From contig NZ_JACARC010000061.1 of NCBI RefSeq assembly GCF_013386825.1, positions 1 through 56,641 of the forward strand: a stretch of 56,641 nt of DNA. The letters are read 5' to 3'. Each line of letters starts with the position of its first letter. Position 1 is the stretch's first letter. The notes beneath the pieces were generated by a model. The model was given only the letters and a program-made list of their open reading frames with translations. It made no database searches and had not been told where the DNA came from. The DNA is from Pseudomonas sp. IPO3778 (GTDB taxonomy: Bacteria; Pseudomonadota; Gammaproteobacteria; Pseudomonadales; Pseudomonadaceae). The position numbers were made by a program, and so were the translations under genes. Positions 43,269-51,909 of this stretch are shown one piece after another.

Positions 43269-44460
43269 CGCGCAGGGCCTCCACCGGTTGCAGCCGCGAA
43301 GCCGACACGGCCGGGTAGATCCCGAAAAACAACCCCACCAATAACGTGCTGCCTACCCCGAGCGGCAACGCGGCGGCCGCCAGGGAAAACTGCCAGCCCG
43401 ACAGCCAGGCATACAGGTACGCGGCGGTCATGCCCAGCACCGCGCCGCAGACGGCACCCACGGCGGTCAGGGTCACAGCTTCCAGCAGGAACAGGTTGCG
43501 GATGTCCCGTTGGCGCGCACCCAGGGCCATGCGAATCCCGATTTCCCGGCGCCGCTCCGAGACGTTCATCAGCATCACGTTCATCACCCCCACGCCACCC
43601 CCCACCAGGGAAATCGCGCCCAGGGCCAGCAGCAGGTAAGCAAAGGTGCGGCTTTGCCGGGTCATGCCATCGATCATTTGCTGGGGCACCTGAATGTCGA
43701 CGTCGTGGTCGGTGAGTTGGGCGCGCAGTGCCACGGCAGCATCCTGGGCAACGCGTTCCATGTCCTGGCCAGGAGTGGCGCGGATAATCACGTTGCCGAT
43801 TTGCGGGCTGGCGTAGATCCGGCGCATGCCCGGGGCGGGCACGAACAGCGAGTCGTTGGCCTGCACCGGGATCAGCATCGCCCGGGGCTGGTTGCGCAAA
43901 ATGCCCACCACCAGGAACAGGTAGTCATTGATGCGCACCCGGTCGCCCAGTTGCAGCGGGTCGCCCGGCGCGCTCAGGGCCTGGACGATCCGTTCACCGA
44001 CGACCGCATAGGTTTCCCCCGCGTCGAAACCCGACAGAAAGCGCCCGTCGCGCACCGACAGGCGCATGGCGTCCTTCACGTCTGGGGTACTGCCGACGAA
44101 GCTGGCGTTGAAGGTGCGCCCATGGAACACCACCGGCCCGCTGAACAGCGACACCGCGCCGATATAGGCGATGCCGGGCACGCTGCGGCGCACGGCGTCC
44201 AGGTCCAGGCTGGCGGGCATCTGCGCGGTGCTGGCGCCTTTGGGCGGGAATTGCGCCACCAGGGTGTCGGTGCCCATGTCTTTGAAAATCATCGCCGCGT
44301 CTTCGGCGGCGTTGTGCCCGATATTGATCAGCGCCACCACCGAGGAGCTGCCGATGACGATGCCCAGCAAGGCCAGGATCGAGCGCTTGCCCAGGGTGCG
44401 CAGGCTGACAAACGCCTCGTGCAGCAATTGGCTCAGGCTTTGTTCGACCCGCAGGCTCAT
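43261..44460 (-). CDS. MacB-type ABC permease (FtsX fold)
   Basis: A 399-residue permease with four membrane helices: one near the N-terminus (about 26-48) and three at the C-terminus (about 275-390). A large periplasmic MacB_PCD domain lies between them. LGIVIGSSSVVALINIG and MNVMLMNVSERRREIGIRMALGARQRDIRNLFLLEAV are MacB-family marks. The ATPase is a separate gene here, not fused as in E. coli MacB. MacB-type pumps act by mechanotransmission and export periplasmic substrates (macrolides, lipopeptides, peptides) through TolC. The substrate here is unknown. Confidence 0.92.
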   Translation of the reverse strand: MSLRVEQSLSQLLHEAFVSLRTLGKRSILALLGIVIGSSSVVALINIGHNAAEDAAMIFKDMGTDTLVAQFPPKGASTAQMPASLDLDAVRRSVPGIAYIGAVSLFSGPVVFHGRTFNASFVGSTPDVKDAMRLSVRDGRFLSGFDAGETYAVVGERIVQALSAPGDPLQLGDRVRINDYLFLVVGILRNQPRAMLIPVQANDSLFVPAPGMRRIYASPQIGNVIIRATPGQDMERVAQDAAVALRAQLTDHDVDIQVPQQMIDGMTRQSRTFAYLLLALGAISLVGGGVGVMNVMLMNVSERRREIGIRMALGARQRDIRNLFLLEAVTLTAVGAVCGAVLGMTAAYLYAWLSGWQFSLAAAALPLGVGSTLLVGLFFGIYPAVSASRLQPVEALRDE

Positions 44461-45164
44461 AGGCGCCCGGCCTCTTGCACCACACCATTGCGCACCAGGA
44501 TCTTGCGGTTCAGGCGCTCGGCAATGTGCGGGTCATGGGTGACGATAATCAGCGTCACCTGCTGGTCGCGGTTGAGCGCCAGCAGCAGGTCCATGATCTC
44601 CTGGGCGGTGGTGCTGTCGAGGTTGCCGGTGGGTTCGTCGGCGAGGATCACCGAGGGATTGCCGACCAGGGCGCGGGCGATGGCTACCCGCTGGCGCTGG
44701 CCGCCGGACAGGTCGGCCGGGCGATGGTGGGCGCGCTCGGCCAGGCCCACCTGGTCGAGCATGCGCAGGGCTTGCGCCACCGAGTCATGCCGGGACACGC
44801 CGCGGTAGCTCAGGGGCAGGGCGACGTTGTCCAGGGCGCTGAGGCGCGGCAGCAGGTTGAAGCTTTGAAAGACGAAACCGATCTGCTGATTGCGGATCGC
44901 CGCCAGTTGGTCGGGGCTGGCGCTGAAAATGTCATGGCCGGCAAACCGGTAGTGGCCGCAGTCGGGCAGGTCGAGCAGGCCGAGAATATTGAGCAGGGTA
45001 CTTTTGCCGGAACCGGAGGCACCGAGGATGCCGCAGCTGTCACCGGTGTCGATGGTCAGGCAGACGTCATTGAGGATAGACAGGTGTTGACCGGCCAGCT
45101 GATAGCTTTTGCCGATGCCTTGCAGGGAGATGAAGCCTGGGTGCGCGGGGGTCTCTGTCATCAT
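44457..45164 (-). CDS. MacB/LolD-type ABC transporter ATPase
   Basis: A 235-residue ATP-binding subunit. Walker A is GASGSGKST (about 45-53), the signature is LSGGQRQRVAIARAL, Walker B is VILADEPTGNLD, and the H-loop is IVTHD. It overlaps the permease gene by four bases. It is the first gene of the exporter operon and its start codon (ATG at 45164, or ATG at 45161) faces the divergent TetR gene across 363 bases. Confidence 0.94.
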   Translation of the reverse strand: MMTETPAHPGFISLQGIGKSYQLAGQHLSILNDVCLTIDTGDSCGILGASGSGKSTLLNILGLLDLPDCGHYRFAGHDIFSASPDQLAAIRNQQIGFVFQSFNLLPRLSALDNVALPLSYRGVSRHDSVAQALRMLDQVGLAERAHHRPADLSGGQRQRVAIARALVGNPSVILADEPTGNLDSTTAQEIMDLLLALNRDQQVTLIIVTHDPHIAERLNRKILVRNGVVQEAGRL

Positions 45165-45197
45165 GACTACGCCTGCAGCCTCGACAGCGCCGTGGAT

Positions 45198-45228
45198 CCC
45201 CTGAAAACTCTTGTAACAAGTTCAGGGG
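45198..45228. promoter_or_regulatory. Inverted repeat upstream of the exporter operon
   Basis: CCCCTGAA (45198-45205) and TTCAGGGG (45221-45228) flank an inner CTTG-TAA-CAAG stem. It lies 34 bases upstream of the ATPase start and could be an operator or a leader hairpin. The rest of the 363-base spacer is A/T-rich and holds two direct repeats. Confidence 0.4.
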
Positions 45229-45265
45229 CTGCCGGGTACGCGTCACGGACTGGTTTTATTTCTTG

Positions 45266-45282
45266 TTTTTAAAATATTGTTT
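45266..45282. promoter_or_regulatory. Direct repeat copy 1 in the exporter-TetR spacer
   Basis: TTTTTAAAATATTGTTT matches 45489-45505 at 15 of 17 bases. It lies about 100 bases upstream of the ATPase start and is a candidate TetR binding site. Confidence 0.5.
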
Positions 45283-45488
45283 GAATACTAACCGCGATCC
45301 AGCGGTTCCGCCAGCCATGGATATAGAGCGGTTTTACCCTTTGAAACGATTCTTTCAGGGGGCATTTCGGGCGCTCAAAAACACCTTCGACTACCCTCAA
45401 TGAGCCCGCCGGTGCTGGCTTTGGTTTGTATGGCGTAGTGTCACTACTTGCTTTCGGGCAGCCGCCCCGGTATAAAAAATCAAATTAT

Positions 45489-45505
45489 TTTTTAAAACAT
45501 TATTT
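45489..45505. promoter_or_regulatory. Direct repeat copy 2 in the exporter-TetR spacer
   Basis: TTTTTAAAACATTATTT lies 22 bases before the tetR start codon. With copy 1 it suggests that the regulator acts on both divergent promoters. Confidence 0.5.
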
Positions 45506-45527
45506 CCGCAGTGGAACCTCAGCCCCT

Positions 45528-46280
45528 ATGGTCGCGAAGAAACTCAGCGCTCCAAACGTTACCAAGACTCGATTGCTGGATGCGACAGAGGCTCTTTTCA
45601 TCAAATACGGCTATGACGCTGTTTTGTTGCGGCAGATAACCGAGAGGGCCCAGGTCAACCTCGCTGCGGTGAATTACCACTTCGGGGACAAGGATTCCCT
45701 GATGAAAACCCTGCTGATGCAGCGCCTGGAGCCGCTCAACGAGCAGCGCCTGGAGTTGCTCGCCCGGTGCGAAGCCGAATCCGATGGCCCGCTGGACTGC
45801 GACACCTTGCTTGGCGTGCTGTTCGCCCCGGCCATGGGCTTGGAGCGCAGCGACCCGGCGAGTGGGGAAGGGCGTTCGTTCATTCGTTTCCTGGGCCGGG
45901 TGTACAGCGATACTTCGCCGTTTATCCAGGAATACCTCAAGGTGCATTACCAGCCGGTGTTCCAGCGTTTCTTTGAAGCGTTCGCCCTGGCGCTGCCGGA
46001 TTTGCCGCGCAACGAATTGGGGGTGCGCCTGCAATTTGCCCTCAAGGCGATTTCCGGGGTGATGGCCGGCACCGAGCTGCGCTTGCTGATGAACTCCATG
46101 AGCCTGGGACGGCCGGCGACAGATGCCGAGGTGATGGCCAAGCTGATTACCCTGGTGTCGGCGGCGATTCGCGTGCCGCAGCAGAGCCCGGAAGCTGAAA
46201 CGGCGCTGGCGCGGGTGCTGGATACCCAGCGCGCGATCCGTGAGCAGGCAGCGTCGCCCGGTGACAAGGTGGCTCGCTGA
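45528..46280 (+). CDS. TetR-family regulator divergent from the exporter
   Basis: A 250-residue TetR regulator. The HTH is about 8-58 (VTKTRLLDATEALFIKYGYDAVLLRQITERAQVNLAAVNYHFGDKDSLMKTLL), of the AVNYHFG subgroup that includes PsrA and CerR-like proteins. The ligand domain has IRFLGRVYSDTSPFIQEYLKVHYQPVFQRFFEAF. The ATG at 45528 was chosen because homology starts there, although the frame is open from 45426. It probably controls the divergent four-gene exporter. Two hairpins follow, the second a good terminator. Confidence 0.88.
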   Translation: MVAKKLSAPNVTKTRLLDATEALFIKYGYDAVLLRQITERAQVNLAAVNYHFGDKDSLMKTLLMQRLEPLNEQRLELLARCEAESDGPLDCDTLLGVLFAPAMGLERSDPASGEGRSFIRFLGRVYSDTSPFIQEYLKVHYQPVFQRFFEAFALALPDLPRNELGVRLQFALKAISGVMAGTELRLLMNSMSLGRPATDAEVMAKLITLVSAAIRVPQQSPEAETALARVLDTQRAIREQAASPGDKVAR

Positions 46281-46287
46281 TCCATCA

Positions 46288-46312
46288 AGACCGGCTCGCA
46301 ATGAGCCGGTCT
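46288..46312 (+). terminator. Hairpin after the tetR gene
   Basis: AGACCGGCTC/GAGCCGGTCT with a GCAAT loop begins eight bases after the tetR stop. The following tract (GTCTCTGC) is only weakly T-rich, so it may act with the next hairpin. Confidence 0.6.
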
Positions 46313-46365
46313 GTCTCTGCACCCTCTATACAAACAACCTTGCGAACACTCAAATCCCGGGCAAA

Positions 46366-46392
46366 AAAAACCCGCTGGGGCGGCGGGTTTTT
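46366..46392. terminator. Bidirectional rho-independent terminator
   Basis: The stem AAAAACCCGC/GCGGGTTTTT with loop TGGGGCG has an A-run on one side and a T-run on the other. It isolates tetR from the large gene. The remaining space to 46640 is A/T-rich with the inverted repeat at 46542-46564. Confidence 0.85.
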
Positions 46393-46541
46393 AAGTGCAA
46401 CGTTTGTAACGGATGAGGCTTCACACTACGGTTCAGGATGTGAACAAAACGTGAAAAATATGTAAGGAAAAGTGTGAATGTACGAGGTTTGTGTTGACTG
46501 GGATTTTTCTGAAAAAGCTCGTCGACTGTTGCCATTCGTCG

Positions 46542-46564
46542 CTACTGTCAATTCTGACAGGTAG
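46542..46564. promoter_or_regulatory. TGTCA-N4-TGACA dyad upstream of the large gene
   Basis: CTACTGTCA and TGACAGGTAG are inverted arms (one bulged G) around ATTC, about 77 bases upstream of the start codon at 46641. The form suggests an operator for a dimeric regulator. A TTGACT hexamer at about 46495-46500 could be a -35 box. Confidence 0.4.
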
Positions 46565-46640
46565 ACGCTCAGAGGGGCCGGGTGTTTGATTTCTTCAGTC
46601 GCGTGTTCTGTCTGCACGCCATTGAACCTGGAGAATGATG

Positions 46641-49600
46641 ATGTCGACCAAGCTCGCCGTTCCAAAGGAAACCAGCAAGGCAAAGAAACCTGTCACGTTC
46701 GAAAAGCTGATTGATGGCAAGACAGTGACAGTTGTTGAAGATCTGGACCCCCCCTATATCTCACCTCAAGAGGTCAGGCCTGTAGAGGGCGCCGCGTACG
46801 GCCTGGGTATCGTGCACCTCACCGATGGCCTGACCTTTGTATTTGAACGTTGGACGGGCCTGAGGGCGGGCGACGAGTGCCGGGTGTATGCAAACGGTAC
46901 TTTCCTGGGGGGGCATACGGTAGATCCGTTAGAGGTTACCGACCAGCGATTCTTCGTAACCATCCCCCGAGGCAACGTGGAGTTGGGTTTTGTGCCCAAT
47001 GTCTATGGCGAGGTCATCCGGATTAGCCCTGGTACTCCCAGCACTTCGCCTCCTCAAACCGTATTTATCAAGGACACGCGCCCGGGCGGGATCGATCAAC
47101 GGCCTGATCAGAAGTGGCACTCCAACTTGATCCTGACCTTATCGGAAACGTTCATTGATGCCGGCGTGGCCGCAAGGGGCGTGACGGCGACGATCAAGGC
47201 GTATCCCGAAATGCGGGTCAACGATGTGCCAATCTTTTTTTGGGGCGGGTATCAGTACCCGCTTCCGCCAATTACCGCGGCCCAGGTGGGGTATGACCTG
47301 GTGTTTACAATTACCCCGGAGTTTATCGAGGCCGCGGGTTCGGGCGAGTTTGTGGTGCAATTTTACCTGCTGGATGAAGTGAGAAATCGCTCCGGCGAAG
47401 AGTACCCCTGGTGTAAGCCCGTACCTGTCAATGTAGATCTGGACAAGCTTCTGCTGCCGGAGCCCGAAATTGTCGAGGCTGATCCGGTGACCCTGGTACT
47501 GGACGTTGATCTTTTGGGCAGGAACACAGCTACCGCATCGGTATTTGTTGCGCGCACTGATCCCAACTTTCAGGCCGGTGATTTCATCCGGATGATCGTG
47601 CAAGGCACCACCGATGATGGTGAACTCGTCCGTTTGACCCTCCGGGAGGAAATGATCCGTGGGTACAACGACTTCTCGATCCGCAACGACTTTGTCAGGT
47701 CCCTTTTGCGCAGCACCATGACCGCCTATTACGTGCGGGAGCGGGTGGGGGTGGACGATCTGCGCTCAAGAGCAACGACGGTCACGATTGCAGGTACGTT
47801 CTACGAATTGCCCAGGCCCAGTGTCCGGGAGGCCCATGGTCCTTTTATCGCTCCGGACCTTGAACGCATTACCGTGGAAATGCCCGATTACCAACCGCCG
47901 GGGGATCCGGGCGATACCCTGGCTGTCAACTTCGTTGGGTACCATGTGGACGGCAGTTTAGAGCGGTATGCGACGTCGCGTCTCGCCGGGTCGCATCCGC
48001 GAACCCGTGATTTTTCGAACGCCGAGTACACGCCCTTCGAGGGCTTGCGTGACACCAATGTTTACTATGTTGTCACTGGCGACACCGGTGTCCGGGAATC
48101 GGACCGCCGGTACGTACAGATTGGCCGCCCCGCCCGAGACTTGCCGGCACCGACTATCCATGAGGCGCTCAACGGCAATATCGACCCCACGACCGTGGGC
48201 AGTACGGGGACGCTTGAGCTGCCTACGGACTTCAAGCTAGGCGATATTGTTATTATCAAATACACCGGCTCGATCACTGGGGATAGCCTGTATACATACA
48301 GGTTATCCCAGGACGCAGCCCCGCTGCTTGTCGATATTCCCCGGCAGTTAATCCTCGACAATATCGACGGCACCTTGACGGTCAGCTATGTGCGTGACCG
48401 TGGCGACCTCCACCAGATATCCGAGGAACTGCTGGTAACGATCGGAACGGCATTGGGCGAATTGTTTTTGCCCGAAGTCACACAAGCCACGACCGAACCC
48501 GACGAACTCGACCCCGCGCGCACTTCGGACGGTGCGACGGTGCGGTGCCGGTATGAGTTCATCAAGCGCAACGACGTAGTGGTAGTGCATTGGCGCGGGT
48601 TGCCTGGCGCGGGTAGCTACCAGACGGAGGTGCGCGATCAAGTGGGTGAGTCTATCGACGTGACGGTCCCTCCTGAGGTCATAGGCTTCAACTTGCATCC
48701 ATTGGGACGCGAGATCGAGGTGTCGTTTACGGTTATTCGTAACGGCTTTTTGACCGACTCGCCGATATTAAGCCTGCACCTGTTGCCACCGTTTAACCAG
48801 AAGGCAGCCTATCTCGAAAGTATTGGCGAGAGTGCCGTGATGCAAGTCGATTTGCTCCAGGACTTGGATCGAATCATCGTGGATCAGTGGGACTATGGCC
48901 ACGAGGGGCAACGGGCGTGGCTTATGTTAAGCGGCACGTTCAATGACGATCGTCCCTATGATGAAGAAATCTTTCGCGGGCGTCTTGTCAGTGCGCAGGA
49001 AGCGGCCAACGGAGTTTCCAGCTTTGCCCCGGTCTCTCGCTTGCGTTTGCTGAAGGACTTGACCGAGTTGAGGTTCCTGTTCGGTGTGACGTACAACCGC
49101 AGCGATAATGTCGCCGACATCGTATGGTTTAACACCAGGCATTACCTGGTTCAGTTGGAGAACAACACGTTCCCCCATCCTGAGATCCAGGAATCTACGC
49201 CTCCCTCGGGTCCGGATGTGTCGATTGACCCGATTGTGGTGCAGCATCGCTGCCAGGTACTGGTCAGCTACCCGGATATGAACAAGGGCGGAACAGACCG
49301 AATTACGTTGCACTGGTTCAACGCAGACGGTAGCACGGAGGATTTCGGGCCGCTGGATGGACTGGATGGCGGTACCGTGACGTTTAATATCCCGACTGAT
49401 GTGGTGGCTGCCGGTGTCAACAGTGTAATTCACCTCCAATACACCGTTGAGCTTGGCAGAGGCGGCATGGGCTTTTCCGACGAGCAAACGGTCAGGGTGG
49501 ATACCATCGGGGAAGTTGATCTACCACGTTTGCTGATTAACCATGAGCCCCACGGTGGAAGTTTCAACCCTCAAGCCTTGAGCGCGGATGCCATGGCGTC

Positions 49601-50459
49601 GTCGGCAAAGTGGCCGCTGAGTCTGGAAGGGCAGCGTGTCTGGGCTAGCGTGACAACTACCAGCCCAGGGATTGATCCCCTGATATTGCTGGAAAATCAC
49701 CGGCTTACTGCAATACAGCAAGCCAATGGCCTGGCCAACATTCGGGTCAGTCGAGCCTGGTTGCTCAGCGTGCCGGACGGTGCCCGTATCACGGTGCACC
49801 TGAGGGTCACCTACGACCGCGGCGAAAATCCGGCGGGAGCTGTGACGTTCCCCAGCACGGAATACGCCATCAGGCTCGTCAACCCGCTGAACATCCAGCA
49901 AACCTCCGTTTCTCACTATGCATGGGTGTACCGGCTGGCAGGGTACCCCTCCGTCTTTCCCACCGTTACCACGGGTAACACGACGCAATTGCTAGTGTCT
50001 GGTGGCACTGGTCCCTATAACTACTCATCCGATAACAGCAATGTGGCGTCTGTCACCACTGGCGGGGCGGTCTCGTCTCGGGGTAATGGCGTGACGACCA
50101 TCAGAGTGACTGACTCGTCGAGTCCGCCACAGGTCAGAACCATTACGGCTGTAATTACGAATGTGATATGGGTTCACTACCTCGGTATAGGAACCGAGGA
50201 GCAAATGTTTATTGCAGGTGATGACAGAAACCTTCAGTTGCCCAACCTGGATGAGTCACGGGTGATTCAGGAGTCGTATGCCGGTCGTTGGCCAATGCCA
50301 AATGGCTTCTACTGGACGCGTACGCTTCACAGTACGGTGAATGGCATTAGAGTCGTTTGGTTAAGGAATCTGTCGACGGGGGAAACGGGGTTTATCGGTA
50401 CCATCGTGACTAACCGTTACCATGCTGTCGGGCTCGATTACAGTTTAAGGAGCAGTTAG
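46641..50459 (+). CDS. Large tandem beta-sandwich (Ig-like) repeat protein
   Basis: I do not recognise a specific function. The protein has 1272 residues from the third of three consecutive ATGs, seven bases after GGAG. There is no signal peptide or membrane helix; the N-terminus is Lys-rich (STKLAVPKETSKAKKP). From about residue 270 a unit of about 105-118 residues recurs, each opening with an L-P-x-P-x-(I/V)-x-E-A-like link (about 270, 388, 499, 607, 843, 959) and continuing in GD-x-(V/I)-x-(V/I)-x-(W/Y)-G and VSY/VSF strands. About 1100-1170 resembles a BIG_2 domain (SSDNSNVASVTTGGAVSSRGNG). Codon use is visibly less GC-biased than in neighbours, hinting at transfer. An adhesin-like or toxin-associated role is only a guess. 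Confidence 0.7.
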   Translation: MSTKLAVPKETSKAKKPVTFEKLIDGKTVTVVEDLDPPYISPQEVRPVEGAAYGLGIVHLTDGLTFVFERWTGLRAGDECRVYANGTFLGGHTVDPLEVTDQRFFVTIPRGNVELGFVPNVYGEVIRISPGTPSTSPPQTVFIKDTRPGGIDQRPDQKWHSNLILTLSETFIDAGVAARGVTATIKAYPEMRVNDVPIFFWGGYQYPLPPITAAQVGYDLVFTITPEFIEAAGSGEFVVQFYLLDEVRNRSGEEYPWCKPVPVNVDLDKLLLPEPEIVEADPVTLVLDVDLLGRNTATASVFVARTDPNFQAGDFIRMIVQGTTDDGELVRLTLREEMIRGYNDFSIRNDFVRSLLRSTMTAYYVRERVGVDDLRSRATTVTIAGTFYELPRPSVREAHGPFIAPDLERITVEMPDYQPPGDPGDTLAVNFVGYHVDGSLERYATSRLAGSHPRTRDFSNAEYTPFEGLRDTNVYYVVTGDTGVRESDRRYVQIGRPARDLPAPTIHEALNGNIDPTTVGSTGTLELPTDFKLGDIVIIKYTGSITGDSLYTYRLSQDAAPLLVDIPRQLILDNIDGTLTVSYVRDRGDLHQISEELLVTIGTALGELFLPEVTQATTEPDELDPARTSDGATVRCRYEFIKRNDVVVVHWRGLPGAGSYQTEVRDQVGESIDVTVPPEVIGFNLHPLGREIEVSFTVIRNGFLTDSPILSLHLLPPFNQKAAYLESIGESAVMQVDLLQDLDRIIVDQWDYGHEGQRAWLMLSGTFNDDRPYDEEIFRGRLVSAQEAANGVSSFAPVSRLRLLKDLTELRFLFGVTYNRSDNVADIVWFNTRHYLVQLENNTFPHPEIQESTPPSGPDVSIDPIVVQHRCQVLVSYPDMNKGGTDRITLHWFNADGSTEDFGPLDGLDGGTVTFNIPTDVVAAGVNSVIHLQYTVELGRGGMGFSDEQTVRVDTIGEVDLPRLLINHEPHGGSFNPQALSADAMASSAKWPLSLEGQRVWASVTTTSPGIDPLILLENHRLTAIQQANGLANIRVSRAWLLSVPDGARITVHLRVTYDRGENPAGAVTFPSTEYAIRLVNPLNIQQTSVSHYAWVYRLAGYPSVFPTVTTGNTTQLLVSGGTGPYNYSSDNSNVASVTTGGAVSSRGNGVTTIRVTDSSSPPQVRTITAVITNVIWVHYLGIGTEEQMFIAGDDRNLQLPNLDESRVIQESYAGRWPMPNGFYWTRTLHSTVNGIRVVWLRNLSTGETGFIGTIVTNRYHAVGLDYSLRSS

Positions 50460-50474
50460 CTGTAAACCAGCCTG

Positions 50475-50516
50475 AAAAAGGGACAGCTCTATTTAACCGT
50501 AGACTGTCCCTTTTTT
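50475..50516 (+). terminator. Terminator of the large repeat gene
   Basis: AAAAAGGGACAG (50475-50486) pairs with CTGTCCCTTTTT (50504-50515) around a 17-base loop and ends in six T. It starts 15 bases after the stop codon. Confidence 0.9.
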
Positions 50517-50518
50517 GC

Positions 50519-50657
50519 TCACCCAACCTTGTACACACGGCCAATAAACTCCAAAAGGCACTCCACTCCCCCGTGCCGGCGCATCCTCCATCAAACAGTG
50601 CCCGGCATTTTCCACCATTGGCAGCACCGCCCCGGGAATGTCCCGCAGCCACAGCCG
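50519..50657 (-). pseudogene. Remnant of an alpha/beta-hydrolase gene (C-terminus)
   Basis: Minus-strand translation from 50657 gives RLWLRDIPGAVLPMVENAGH then CLMEDAP, a typical hydrolase ending with the catalytic histidine (NAGH). After a frame change near 50565 the reading continues ECLLEFIGRVYKVG to a TGA at 50519-50521, again a normal hydrolase tail. A TAG precedes the piece in frame (50658-50660). About 45 codons survive; the rest of the gene is gone. It lies between the terminator of the large repeat gene and the FUSC gene, so the large gene may have replaced it. Confidence 0.7.
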
Positions 50658-50687
50658 CTATGGGTGCAGGCGGGGCATCGCAGTTGA

Positions 50688-51755
50688 TCAGATTTTCCAG
50701 TGGCTGGCAGTCTTGGCCAGGCGCTGTCGCATGTCATCAATGTTGGCGGCCAGTTGCAGGGTCAACAAACGGTAGCCGTCCAGCGCGTTGACCACCGGCA
50801 CTTCAAGGGTCTGCTCGTGGGGCGTCGTATTGCTCGGCCGCTCCAGCCGTTCGGTCACCCCAGACTTCAAGGCCCGCGCCATGCCGATCAACTGCACCCG
50901 GATCTGCCGGTGCTCGCTCTTCAGTGCCACCTGCATCCGCGCCAGAGCGTCCTTGTCCTGTGGGTCGGGCCGGGTGTTGCCGAGGATCTCCAGGGTGCTG
51001 ATGCACATGCGCAGGTGCCGCTGGATGATGTCCAACTCGGTCATGGAAATCCGCACTTCCTTGGACACCGAAGGCATCAGCGAACGCAGTTGCAGCATCG
51101 CCGCGTTCAAACGATTGAGCAGTTTCAGGTGCTCATCGTCAGTGACCGACTGGCCGCTGATGATCCGGCTGTAAATCGCCGCGCAGTCACGCAAGGCACT
51201 GGCCAGGTTGTAGCGCCAGGAATACACCGCATACAACGGCAGCGCGAAGGAAAACGCCAGGGCCAGGACGATGCCGATCAGGATGTCCACCGTGCGCCAC
51301 AACCCATCCGACAGCGGGTTGTCACCATGGCCGGCGACGATAAACACGGTGATCGCCGACAGCAGCGCGATGTACCCGCCCTTGCCGATGGCGTGATAGG
51401 AAAAGAACCCACACACCACCGACATCAGCAGATAGGTCAACAGTGGCTGGCCCAGGTACGTCTCCTGCACCACCAACAGCAAGCCGACGCTGGCCCCGAT
51501 CAACGTACCGTAGGCGCGTTCGACGGCTTTCTTGCCGATATTGCCGTGGTGCTGCAACCCGCCGATCACGATCAACATCGTCACCGAGGCCCACTCACCG
51601 TGGGGCAGGTTGATGCCCGTGGTGAGCAGGATCGTGGCGAGCAACCCAATGGAAACGCGCACCGCGTGGATCAACTTGGCGTGACGGTAGCGCCGGTACG
51701 GGTCCAGCAGCGGACGCAGCAAGCGGCGGGCGAAGAGGGGCAAGTGCAGGTTCAT
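50688..51755 (-). CDS. FUSC-family inner membrane protein
   Basis: A 355-residue protein with an N-terminal membrane block of about six helices (about 30-180; SIGLLATILLTTGINLPHGEWASVTMLIVIGGLQHHGNIGKKAVERAYGTLIGASVGLLL). A cytoplasmic helical domain follows (about 190-350). FUSC proteins include aromatic-acid exporters (AaeB) and YccS; the substrate here is unknown. It is shorter than AaeB because it has only one membrane block. The ATG at 51755 was chosen; no strong ribosome site is seen. A REPIN lies upstream, between it and the aldehyde dehydrogenase gene. Confidence 0.85.
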   Translation of the reverse strand: MNLHLPLFARRLLRPLLDPYRRYRHAKLIHAVRVSIGLLATILLTTGINLPHGEWASVTMLIVIGGLQHHGNIGKKAVERAYGTLIGASVGLLLVVQETYLGQPLLTYLLMSVVCGFFSYHAIGKGGYIALLSAITVFIVAGHGDNPLSDGLWRTVDILIGIVLALAFSFALPLYAVYSWRYNLASALRDCAAIYSRIISGQSVTDDEHLKLLNRLNAAMLQLRSLMPSVSKEVRISMTELDIIQRHLRMCISTLEILGNTRPDPQDKDALARMQVALKSEHRQIRVQLIGMARALKSGVTERLERPSNTTPHEQTLEVPVVNALDGYRLLTLQLAANIDDMRQRLAKTASHWKI

Positions 51756-51798
51756 CAATCTGGATGTGGCCTCATCAGTAAGGATTCACGCGGTCAAC

Positions 51799-51891
51799 CT
51801 GTGGGAGCGGGCTTGCTCGCGAAAGCGGTGCTTCAGTCAATACCTACAGTGACTGTTACACCGCCTTCGCGAGCAAGCCCGCTCCCACATT
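51799..51891. repeat. REPIN between the aldehyde dehydrogenase and FUSC genes
   Basis: TGTGGGAGCGGGCTTGCTCGCGAAAGCGG pairs with CCGCCTTCGCGAGCAAGCCCGCTCCCACA around an inner CAGTCA/TGACTG stem. Confidence 0.9.
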
Positions 51892-51909
51892 TTTAGAGCG
51901 GCGTTGTAT

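Noticed and set aside
46281..46640. Short minus-strand frames upstream of the large repeat gene
   Set aside because: They are A/T-rich readings without ribosome sites that cross terminators and the dyad.
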